Origin: Chloroflexota bacterium
GTDB lineage: Bacteria > Chloroflexota > UBA5177 > JANWHV01
DNA: 6,636 bases
Reading direction: 5' to 3'
Assembly: GCA_025450255.1 (NCBI GenBank)
Contig: JANWHV010000079.1
Span: forward strand, 1-6,636
Positions within the stretch are counted from its first letter, which is position 1, and every line of letters begins with the position of its first letter. Below the pieces are notes generated by a model that did not search any database, was not told where the DNA came from, and saw nothing but the letters and a program-made list of their open reading frames with translations. Below are positions 1 through 6,013 of the stretch, piece after piece. Both the position numbers and the translations under genes were made by a program.

Positions 1-24
1 GATGCTTTTCTCCTAACCCTGCCT

Positions 25-921
25 TTAGCGCACGATGATGTGAGCGATCATCCCTTCCGAGGCGTGCGGCATGCCCTGCTTATGCACATCCGGCATGAGG
101 CACAACACCATGTAGTAGCCCGGCGTCAGGTTCACTTGCAGAGTCGCGACCTGGTGAGGTGAGATGCTGTCCAGGCCACCGACTAAATGGGCCCAGGCCG
201 GCGGCCCACTCGGCCCACCCGGCGCCTTAAAGAGATTGATCACATCCGTTTGAGTCTTGCCTGGATCGAGTCTGGCCAGGGCCATCTCGTGGGCCGAGGG
301 CCCGCTGTTGGTGAATTGGAAGGACACGGGACCGGCCGCGAGTTGCTTGGGCAATCCGAGGAACTTCATATCCTTCAGCGTGACCGGGATCCCGTTTGTC
401 GGCATCGTCGCCCCCTGCCCGCTGCTCGGCGCCACGGTGAACGTGTGCAATTGATCGGGGCCAGGGCCGATAGTGATATCCACGCCGTAGAGGCCCGGCG
501 TACGCATGTCGAGCACGACCGTCTCGGAAAGACCGGTTGGAATCTTATTGACCCCGCCGATAAAGGTCAGTACCTGAGTGAGACGTATGTAGCCCAGCAT
601 CGTGTTGGCGCCGGCAACGACTGACTGCATCACCGCTGGGGTCGTGCCGCGAGCGGCGCGGGCGAAGCTCGCATCGGCCACGCCCTTGGCGTCCGCTACC
701 AGGGTGACCGAGACGATGCCGGCGGCAATCCGGGTGGGGAATCGCGGGGCGGATGTCTTGATCGTGATGTGCTGGATGGCTGCCGGCGCGGAGGCAGCAT
801 GCGAGGGGCGGGCGCCCATCGCGGGAATGATTGCCGCCGCCAGCAACGCGGCGGGCGGCAGCACAGCCGCCGACGCGAGCAGGAAGCGCCGGAGCGAGCG
901 TGTCGGAATTCGTGTTTGCAT
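25..921 (-). CDS. Exported two-part cupredoxin-like protein, 298 aa
   Basis: Likely an extracytoplasmic beta-sandwich protein of the plastocyanin/cupredoxin type, possibly binding copper; substrate or partner unknown. Residues 1-42 form a signal peptide: arginines at 4, 8, 11 and 12, a long Ala/Leu core, and a plausible cleavage site after Ser-His-Ala42. The 'RRFLLA' segment recalls a Tat signal but lacks the residue normally between RR and F, so Sec or Tat is undecided. Residues about 50-163 look like a degenerate first domain. Residues about 178-298 form a second with candidate metal ligands His211 (SAHEM), Cys274 (LCLMPD), His286 and Met291 (C-x11-H-x4-M). His280 is an alternative. The ATG at 919-921 is supported by GAGAGG ten bases upstream and an in-frame stop at 937-939. 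It follows the 72-residue gene by 71 bases on the same strand. The fold call is by motif; copper binding is inference. Confidence 0.8.
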   Translation of the reverse strand: MQTRIPTRSLRRFLLASAAVLPPAALLAAAIIPAMGARPSHAASAPAAIQHITIKTSAPRFPTRIAAGIVSVTLVADAKGVADASFARAARGTTPAVMQSVVAGANTMLGYIRLTQVLTFIGGVNKIPTGLSETVVLDMRTPGLYGVDITIGPGPDQLHTFTVAPSSGQGATMPTNGIPVTLKDMKFLGLPKQLAAGPVSFQFTNSGPSAHEMALARLDPGKTQTDVINLFKAPGGPSGPPAWAHLVGGLDSISPHQVATLQVNLTPGYYMVLCLMPDVHKQGMPHASEGMIAHIIVR

Positions 922-931
922 GCTACCAAAA

Positions 932-937
932 CCTCTC
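932..937 (-). promoter_or_regulatory. Ribosome binding site of the cupredoxin-like gene
   Basis: GAGAGG on the minus strand lies 10 bases before the ATG at 921. It supports this start over other frames, but the spacing is at the long end. Confidence 0.45.
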
Positions 938-980
938 TACAAAGCGGTTACTTAGGCGCGGGGTGCGTTGAACCGTGTGT

Positions 981-988
981 ACCTCCTT
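981..988 (-). promoter_or_regulatory. Orphan perfect Shine-Dalgarno sequence (AAGGAGGT)
   Basis: AAGGAGGT begins four bases after the stop codon of the 72-residue gene, the usual position for a translationally coupled next gene. No ATG, GTG or TTG follows within a usable distance; the cupredoxin start is about 60 bases further on and has its own weaker site. It may be a trace of a deleted start, a ribosome standby site, or chance. Confidence 0.4.
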
Positions 989-992
989 ATCG

Positions 993-1211
993 CTATGTCG
1001 CGGGCGTGTCATCGATGGCTGCCGCGTCCACCGCTTCCGGGGCGGCCTCGTCTACCGCCAGCAGGCGCCGCAAGTAGGCCAGCAGTTCCTCCAGGCTGCC
1101 GAAGCGCTGATACCGGCCGTCCGGCAGATGCTCCAACCGGCTTGCCCAGCGATCGCCGTCTCCTGGTTCGCCTCGCCAGACCCGCACGAGGTACGCGTCG
1201 TAGCGTGGCAT
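993..1211 (-). CDS. Small conserved-type hypothetical protein, 72 aa
   Basis: Function unknown. The first half, beginning MPRYDAYLVRVWRGEP, is beta-strand-like. It is followed by the pattern W-x-x-R-x-E-H-L-x-x-G, a 'RFGSLEELLAYLRRLL' amphipathic helix (about residues 36-51) and an acidic Ala-rich tail. I recognise this layout from small proteins scattered through Chloroflexota genomes, but no function is attached to it. There is no signal peptide or membrane segment, so it is probably cytoplasmic. The ATG at 1209-1211 has GAGGAG ten bases upstream, and AGAGG lies even closer. It is divergent from the large regulator and upstream of the cupredoxin-like gene on the same strand. The in-frame family resemblance and ribosome site argue that this frame is real and the overlapping plus-strand frames are not. 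Confidence 0.65.
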   Translation of the reverse strand: MPRYDAYLVRVWRGEPGDGDRWASRLEHLPDGRYQRFGSLEELLAYLRRLLAVDEAAPEAVDAAAIDDTPAT

Positions 1212-1343
1212 CAGCCTCTTGCTCCTCTCATGTGGTCCTCACGGCACGCTCCCAGCATATGATCCGGCCATTTCGCCCGCGTTTCACGGCAACCAAACCG
1301 CTCCCCTGGCCCACCGCTGGGTCTTGTGCGAGTAGATCGCGTC

Positions 1344-1372
1344 TTGTATCGGGCGGGGGCGTATGTTACGCT
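1344..1372 (+). promoter_or_regulatory. Weak candidate promoter for the large regulator
   Basis: TTGTAT (1344-1349) and TACGCT (1367-1372) are separated by 17 bases and match four and three positions of the sigma-70 hexamers. Transcription would start near 1379, about 40 bases before the preferred ATG at 1419. That would rule out the upstream GTG at 1326 as the start. In GC-rich DNA such matches are common, so this is a weak call. Confidence 0.2.
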
Positions 1373-1406
1373 CGTGCGCGAGGAGCCCTTCAGAGAGCAC
1401 GGCTCG

Positions 1407-1412
1407 GGGAGA
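1407..1412 (+). promoter_or_regulatory. Ribosome binding site deciding the regulator start
   Basis: GGGGAG lies six bases before the ATG at 1419-1421. The upstream in-frame GTG at 1326 has no comparable purine-rich site before it, so this element favours the shorter 1177-residue product. Confidence 0.5.
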
Positions 1413-1418
1413 ACGCGG

Positions 1419-4400
1419 ATGCCGGTCGCTCCAACGGGCGGCGCTTCCGTCACCTATCGCCAACAATACCGGCGCTGTGGCAAGCTCGCCTGCACCGTAT
1501 GCTCGGGAGGAGGCGCCGGCCACGGTCCATACTGGTACGCCACCTGGCACGAGGGAGGGCGATCCCACACCCGGTACCTCGGGAAGGCGCTGCCGCCGAC
1601 CGGGGGGCCGGGAGGCAACGATGGCACACCCGCCGCCACGTCACCCGCGGACAGGCAGGCATTCCGCGTGCGGACGCTCGGCGGATTCGCCGTGTGGCGT
1701 GAGGGCACGGCATTGCCGAGCAGCGCCTGGGCCGGCCAGCGGGCGGGCACCCTCTTCAAGTGGCTGCTTGCGGCGCCGGGCCATCGTCTCTCGCGTGACC
1801 GCGCGTCCGAACTGCTCTGGCCGGATGTAGCGCCGAACGCGGGCGCCGCCAATCTGCGCGTGCTGATTCACCGCCTTCGCCGGGCGCTTGGCGAGGCTTC
1901 GCAGGCGCCGGCCAGTGCTATCGCCTTCGATGGCGAGACGTTGGCGCTCCTGCCCGGTGATCGGGCGGCGGATTGGCTGGACGCGGCGGCCTTCGAACGG
2001 GGCGCCGAGCGAGCGCTGGCCGGCCACGATCGTGCCGCCTGTCGCGCGGCGCTGGCGATCTACACGGGGGACTATCTGCCTGAAGATCCTTATGACGAGT
2101 GGGCGCTGGCGCGGCGGGACACGCTGTCCCAGATGCGAGTCCGTCTACTGCTCCATCTGGCTGGTCTCGATCGCGCCGCGGGGGAGGCGGAGGCCGCTAT
2201 CGGTTGTCTGCATGAGGTGTTGGCCGCCGACCGCTGCCACGAGGAGGCCGCGCTGTTGCTGGTGAGCCTGCACGCGGATGCCGGCCACGTGGGCGCCGCC
2301 CTGCGGGTGTATAGGCAGCTTGTGGATGCCTTGCGCGAGGAGCTTGACCTGGCGCCCGGTACCAAGGCGCGGGCGCTCGCCGCTACCCTGCGCGCGCGCC
2401 AGGAGGCGGTATCGCTCGCGCCGGCCGTGCTGTCCACGCCCAACAACCTCCCAGCCGCCATGACCAGTTTCATCGGGCGTGGGCGTGATCTGGCCGAGCT
2501 ACGGGCACTGCTCGGTCCAGGACGGGCAGCCCACGAATCGGGCGTGGCCGATCGACCGGGGCCAGGCTGCCGCCTCCTTACCCTGGTGGGGCCGGGCGGC
2601 GCCGGCAAGACGCGTCTCGCGCTCGCGCTGGCCGAGGATCTGCTGGAAGCCTATCCGGATGGGATCTGGTTAGTCGAACTCTCCGGGTTGCCCGCTTCCG
2701 CCGTGGAGAGCGATCCGCTGATCGCGCAGGCCGCCGCCGCGGCGCTCGGTGTGCGCGAGGAGCCGACGCGCTCCGCTGTCACGGCCCTGATCGATCACCT
2801 CAAAGGGCGCAGGGCGCTGCTGCTGCTCGACAATTGCGAGCACGTCCTGCCGGCATGCGCCACGTTGGCCGCCGCGCTCCTTCCCACGTGTTCCGCGCTG
2901 CGTATTCTGGCTACCAGCCGGGAAACGCTGGGCGTGGCGGGCGAGCAGCCGTGGTCCGTGCGCATGCTCTCGCTGCCTAACGGCACCGATCCGGCACGGC
3001 TGGTGGAGGCCGAGGCGGTGCGGCTCTTCCTGGCGCGCGCCCGCGTACACCGGCCAGGGCTGGAAGTCACCGCCGAGAACGCGGCGGCCCTGGCATCCAT
3101 CTGCCGGCAACTTGATGGATTGCCGTTGGCGCTGGAACTGGCCGCGGCGCGCGCGGGCATGCTAAGCCTGGAGGGGATCGCCGCGCGCCTGGGGGAGAGC
3201 CTGCGCGTGCTGATCGGCGGTCCGCGCACCGTGCCGGCGCGGCAGCGCACGTTGCGCGCCACCCTGGACTGGAGCTACGGCTTGCTGGACGACAAGGAGC
3301 GGTCGCTGCTCCGCCGCCTGGCCGTATTCGCCGGGGGCGCCACGCTGGAGGCGATCGAGGCCGTGGGGGTTGGCGCGGACGGCGACGCGCCGCCCGCCCA
3401 GCCGGCGGAAGGCACGGATACGCTGCTCGACGCGCTCGCGGGGTTGGCCCGCAAATCGTTGCTGCTGGTGGAGGAGCAGCCGGACGGGGTACGCTATCGG
3501 CTGCTTGAGACGGTGCGGCAGTATGGGGCGGAGCGGCTTTCGGCGGACGACGACGAGGTGGGCGCGCGTGAGCGGCACGCCGGCTACCTGGCCGATCTTG
3601 GCGAGCGGGCCGATCCGCACCTCGTCGGGCATCAGCAAGCGCTCTGGCTGGCGCGGCTGGACCACGAGCTTGATAATATCCGTACGGCGCTGGAATGGTT
3701 GCCGACGACCGGCAGGATCACCCTGGGGCTGCGTTTGGCTACGGCCGTCTGGCGTTTCTGGCACATTCGCGGCCATTTACGCGAGGGATGCCGCTACCTG
3801 GAGAGTTTGCTGCGGCGTGTCTCGGAGCAGGATTGGGATGCGGCGCCGTTGCGGGCCAGGGCCCTGTACGCGCTTGGCGGCCTGGCATTCGAGCAAGACG
3901 ATAACGCGCGGGCGATAGGCTTCTCGCGGGCGGCCCTGGCGCTATACCGTGAGCTAGGTGATGCGACCGGCATGGCGCGCGCGCTGAGCGGGCTGGCGGC
4001 GGTGACCCAGGCAAGCGGCGACCTCAATGGGGCACGGCGATGGCACGAGGAAGGTCTGGCGCTCCATCGGGCCGCCGGGAATATGAACGCCGTGGCCAGC
4101 ACGCTCTACAACCTCGCGGAAGTAGCGCGTAGCCAGGGGGACCACCAGCGGGCGGCGCCGCTCTATGATGAAGCGATAGTGTTGTACCGGGAACTGGGCA
4201 GCAAGCGACACCTGCTGATTGCCCTACGGAGCCTGGGCCTTATGACCCTCACGTGGGGGGACTGGTCGCGCGCCGATGCGCTTTTCGCCGAGAGCCTCGC
4301 CACCGCGCGTGAGCTCGGCGATGAACGAGGTATCGCCTGGGCACTGGAAGGCCAGGGGAGCGCCGCGCGGGCACGGGGCGATTATGTGAGGGCGTGGGCG

Positions 4401-4952
4401 CTGCTTGATGAGAGCCTAACGCGGCAACGGGAAATAGACGACCGGAGCGGGATGTCCGATACGCTGAACGCGCTCGCCACCCTCGCGCTGGCCCAGGGAG
4501 ATTGCGCGCGGGCCACCGCATTCGCGCAAGAGAGCCTGCAACTCAGGCGGGATGGTGATAATAAGCACGGCGTCGCCTATGTGCTGCTTACCCTGGCCGA
4601 GATCGCGCGGGCAGAGGGAGATGCCGAGCGTGCCTGCTCCCTGTATCGCGAGGGATTGGCGCTGTTCCGGCCGACGGGTGACACGCGGGGCGCCGTGCTG
4701 TGCCTGGAGGGGCTGGCGACCGTGGCCCGCGCCACCGGGCAGGCGGCCGTTGGCGCGCGACTAGCTGGAGCGGCCATCGCGCTGCGCCGGACGCACGCCA
4801 TCGACCCCGCACCCCATTGGCGGGCCACGCAGGACCGTTTGACGGCGGATCTGCGGGACGCGCTCGGCACCGAGGTCTTCGCTGCCCACTGGGCGGCGGG
4901 GGAAGCGCTCGCGCTTGACGAGGTTATAGCCCTCGCGCTGGGCGAGTGTTAG
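1419..4952 (+). CDS. SARP/AfsR-type STAND regulator with N-terminal Cys module and C-terminal TPRs, 1177 aa
   Basis: Predicted cytoplasmic signal-integrating transcription activator; target and signal unknown. Numbered from the ATG at 1419, it has in order: a Cys/aromatic module, residues 9-59 (CGKLACTVC with Cys20, 25 and 28, then HGPYWY and RYLGK), like the uncharacterised family I recall as DUF6788; an OmpR/SARP winged helix, about 83-157; a BTAD helical domain, about 184-329; a STAND NTPase with Walker A GPGGAGKTR (391-399), Walker B LLLLDNCEH (about 467-475), ILATSRE (496-502) and GLPLAL (567-572); an effector winged helix, about 610-707; and eight 40-residue TPR units, about 814-1133. 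The C-terminus resembles the tail of LuxR/AfsR ATPases. The ATG is preferred for its ribosome site and because the Cys module starts right after it; the frame stays open back to a GTG at 1326. By family, NTP-dependent oligomerisation would gate DNA binding; this is inferred. It converges on the phosphotransferase gene, 17 bases away. Confidence 0.9.
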   Translation: MPVAPTGGASVTYRQQYRRCGKLACTVCSGGGAGHGPYWYATWHEGGRSHTRYLGKALPPTGGPGGNDGTPAATSPADRQAFRVRTLGGFAVWREGTALPSSAWAGQRAGTLFKWLLAAPGHRLSRDRASELLWPDVAPNAGAANLRVLIHRLRRALGEASQAPASAIAFDGETLALLPGDRAADWLDAAAFERGAERALAGHDRAACRAALAIYTGDYLPEDPYDEWALARRDTLSQMRVRLLLHLAGLDRAAGEAEAAIGCLHEVLAADRCHEEAALLLVSLHADAGHVGAALRVYRQLVDALREELDLAPGTKARALAATLRARQEAVSLAPAVLSTPNNLPAAMTSFIGRGRDLAELRALLGPGRAAHESGVADRPGPGCRLLTLVGPGGAGKTRLALALAEDLLEAYPDGIWLVELSGLPASAVESDPLIAQAAAAALGVREEPTRSAVTALIDHLKGRRALLLLDNCEHVLPACATLAAALLPTCSALRILATSRETLGVAGEQPWSVRMLSLPNGTDPARLVEAEAVRLFLARARVHRPGLEVTAENAAALASICRQLDGLPLALELAAARAGMLSLEGIAARLGESLRVLIGGPRTVPARQRTLRATLDWSYGLLDDKERSLLRRLAVFAGGATLEAIEAVGVGADGDAPPAQPAEGTDTLLDALAGLARKSLLLVEEQPDGVRYRLLETVRQYGAERLSADDDEVGARERHAGYLADLGERADPHLVGHQQALWLARLDHELDNIRTALEWLPTTGRITLGLRLATAVWRFWHIRGHLREGCRYLESLLRRVSEQDWDAAPLRARALYALGGLAFEQDDNARAIGFSRAALALYRELGDATGMARALSGLAAVTQASGDLNGARRWHEEGLALHRAAGNMNAVASTLYNLAEVARSQGDHQRAAPLYDEAIVLYRELGSKRHLLIALRSLGLMTLTWGDWSRADALFAESLATARELGDERGIAWALEGQGSAARARGDYVRAWALLDESLTRQREIDDRSGMSDTLNALATLALAQGDCARATAFAQESLQLRRDGDNKHGVAYVLLTLAEIARAEGDAERACSLYREGLALFRPTGDTRGAVLCLEGLATVARATGQAAVGARLAGAAIALRRTHAIDPAPHWRATQDRLTADLRDALGTEVFAAHWAAGEALALDEVIALALGEC
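3858..4817 (+). repeat. Eight tandem 120-base TPR-coding units
   Basis: The encoded protein repeats with an exact 40-residue period. The pattern is A-L-x-x-L-(A/G)-x-(V/L/I)-(A/T)-x-x-x-G-D, then an amphipathic 'A-x-x-x-x-x-E-(S/G/A)-L-x-L' helix. The Gly-Asp turn falls at the same position in six consecutive units; the first and last carry Asp-Asp and Gly-Gln there. The units differ at the DNA level, so these are old protein repeats and not a recent expansion. They probably form the sensor or partner-binding superhelix of the regulator. Confidence 0.85.
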
Positions 4953-4969
4953 GCTATCATCCGCGCAGG

Positions 4970-5728
4970 TTACAGTGCGCGCCGCCACTCCGTATAGTGG
5001 CGCTGAATGAAGGTGATGCACCGCCGATAGTGGTCAAGGTGCCCTTGTTCGAGCATGTGCCGCCACGCCAAGTCGCCGGACGCGGCTCGCTCGATAATTG
5101 TTGCGCATAGCACCTCCAATCGACGCTCCACAGTCCTCAACAAGTGCTGTCGTTGCCCAAGGCCGTAGGCATCGCAGAAGAGTCGGAGGCGGCGCCCGCG
5201 TGACTCCCAAGGCCCATCGTCTGATAATGGGACGAAACGGAAGACTGCATAGGCGATGTCCCAGATCCGCGGACCGGGTCCAGCAGTGTCGAAGTCAATG
5301 AGCGCGCGCGGCAACCGGTCTACGAAAACCAAGTTGTACGGGGCAAAGTCATTGTGGCAAATGACTTCGCACGGTTGCCTATCTGGATACACGATTTGCC
5401 ACATCGCTCCAGGCGGAGGAACATACCCGATTGTCGCATCATGGAAGCGACGCAACAGACGTGCCGCGGCCGTCAGTGATTCGTCAGTCCACATATACGA
5501 TGGGAGCGGATACTGCCCAACCTCACCTGGAATGTACGTGAGGATTTCGCGTCCCTTATCGTCGAGCCCAAGGATCCGAGGCGCGGCGTCAAAGCCATGC
5601 GCTTCGAGATATCGAAGAAGACCATGCACAGCGGGACTCCATGGTCCCATGGCTCGGCGGACTGTCTCTCTTATGCGTACGACTGGCGTAACATTGCCCC
5701 CGATCAGAGGCATTTCCTCGTTTGGCAC
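4970..5728 (-). CDS. Phosphotransferase of the aminoglycoside phosphotransferase (APH) fold, 252 aa
   Basis: A small-molecule kinase, substrate unknown; the family includes aminoglycoside, choline and homoserine kinases. The catalytic loop is HNDFAPYN (His125, catalytic Asp127, Asn132), followed by IDFDTAGPG with the metal-binding Asp145, and WDIAY with Asp157, which typically anchors the loop. The N-lobe is short (about 70 residues: VVRIRETVRR, then GREILTYIPGE). The usual ATP-contacting lysine is not evident, and Arg24 or Arg25 stands near that position. The start is the GTG at 5726-5728, with GGAG seven bases upstream; the internal ATG at 5711-5713 has GAGG only two bases away and is less likely. 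At about 250 residues it is on the short side for the family but looks complete. Its base composition is far lower in G+C than the regulator it converges on. A resistance role cannot be assumed. Confidence 0.88.
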   Translation of the reverse strand: MPNEEMPLIGGNVTPVVRIRETVRRAMGPWSPAVHGLLRYLEAHGFDAAPRILGLDDKGREILTYIPGEVGQYPLPSYMWTDESLTAAARLLRRFHDATIGYVPPPGAMWQIVYPDRQPCEVICHNDFAPYNLVFVDRLPRALIDFDTAGPGPRIWDIAYAVFRFVPLSDDGPWESRGRRLRLFCDAYGLGQRQHLLRTVERRLEVLCATIIERAASGDLAWRHMLEQGHLDHYRRCITFIQRHYTEWRRAL

Positions 5729-5735
5729 GGTAGTT

Positions 5736-5739
5736 CTCC
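5736..5739 (-). promoter_or_regulatory. Ribosome binding site of the phosphotransferase
   Basis: GGAG on the minus strand lies seven bases before the GTG at 5728. It fixes a GTG start over the internal ATG at 5713. Confidence 0.5.
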
Positions 5740-5764
5740 GCGTGATAGGGATGTCTCGTCAATG

Positions 5765-5918
5765 CTACTGGGATCTCATGCCGAGCAGATAAAAGCCGGC
5801 AATGGCGGCTGCCTGCTCGATCAACGCCTTCCGCGTGCCGCTCGCGCGGATATCCATGCGCGCGCTTATGTTCAGCCGCGCCAGGTGTCTGGATTCGCGT
5901 TGCATGTATGCGTGCCAT
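5765..5918 (-). pseudogene. Relic of a DUF1778/TacA-type ribbon-helix-helix antitoxin
   Basis: Read leftward, one frame gives ARMDIRASGTRKALIEQAAA followed by IAG. This matches the ribbon-helix-helix core of DUF1778 antitoxins (TacA/AtaR type, compare 'ARIDLRxTxEQKALIExAAA'). These normally bind their own operator and neutralise a GNAT acetyltransferase toxin. The frame then stops at 5765-5767, so the C-terminal toxin-binding part is missing, and no GNAT gene follows. The strong ribosome site at 5926-5931 serves an ATG at 5916-5918 in a different frame, whose N-terminus (MARIHATRIQTPGAAEHKRA) would join the antitoxin core if one GC unit were added to the (GC)4 run at 5858-5865. I infer a frameshift plus a 3' truncation. 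Alternatively a short peptide starts at the in-frame ATG at 5905 and is still made. The frame also stays open upstream to 6013, but that stretch has no family resemblance. Confidence 0.5.
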
Positions 5919-5925
5919 GAGGCAT

Positions 5926-5931
5926 CTCCTT
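5926..5931 (-). promoter_or_regulatory. Ribosome binding site of the antitoxin relic
   Basis: AAGGAG on the minus strand lies seven bases before the ATG at 5918, an ideal distance. It lies 20 bases before the ATG (5905) that is in frame with the antitoxin core. This supports an ancestral start at 5918. Confidence 0.5.
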
Positions 5932-5945
5932 TTCCACCAACGGAA

Positions 5946-5976
5946 AATCTACAACGCTTAGTACAGTTCCACACAA
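5946..5976 (-). promoter_or_regulatory. Weak candidate promoter upstream of the antitoxin relic
   Basis: Leftward TTGTGT (5971-5976) is followed 17 bases later by TGTAGA, or 19 bases later by the better TAGATT (5946-5951). Both are modest matches to sigma-70 hexamers. The position is sensible for a short leader into the AAGGAG site, but the match itself is weak. No clear operator palindrome is visible. Confidence 0.2.
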
Positions 5977-6013
5977 ATAGGGTATGAAATTGCTTGACCA
6001 GTGCGGGCCACAC

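Larger units (their letters stand above)
1212..1418. other. Divergent intergenic region, 207 bases
   Basis: This separates the leftward 72-residue gene from the rightward regulator. Promoters for both must lie here or nearby. No convincing leftward promoter hexamers, operator palindrome or RNA element is visible; a weak rightward candidate is listed separately. If the regulator instead began at the GTG at 1326, only 114 bases would be non-coding. Confidence 0.5.

Noticed and set aside
187..955. Plus-strand frames opposite the cupredoxin-like gene
   Set aside because: Low-complexity antisense readings. The minus strand has a signal peptide, domain motifs and a ribosome site.
968..1702. Long plus-strand frame across the intergenic region into the regulator
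   Set aside because: It overlaps the 72-residue gene and the regulator's Cys module, is Arg/Pro-rich as expected of an out-of-frame reading of GC-rich DNA, and matches no family.
3858..4817. CRISPR-like or satellite repeat array
   Set aside because: The 120-base periodicity is at protein level (TPR), the units are diverged in DNA, and there are no spacers.
4953..4969. Bidirectional terminator in the convergent gap
   Set aside because: The 17-base gap holds no inverted repeat or T-run.
5711..5713. ATG as the start of the phosphotransferase
   Set aside because: Its GAGG lies only two bases upstream, whereas the GTG at 5728 has GGAG at seven bases.
5256..5792. 178-residue plus-strand frame opposite the phosphotransferase
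   Set aside because: It is antisense to the catalytic motifs HNDFAPYN and DFD and has no recognisable domain.
5589..5918. 109-residue minus-strand frame with a perfect ribosome site
   Set aside because: Only its first ~20 residues look meaningful, as the original antitoxin N-terminus. The rest is out of frame with the antitoxin core and overlaps the phosphotransferase start, so it is treated as part of the relic.
5993..6013. Possible terminator hairpin after the uvrA stop
   Set aside because: GTGTG-GCC-CGCAC forms only a five-pair stem with one wobble, and no T-run follows.
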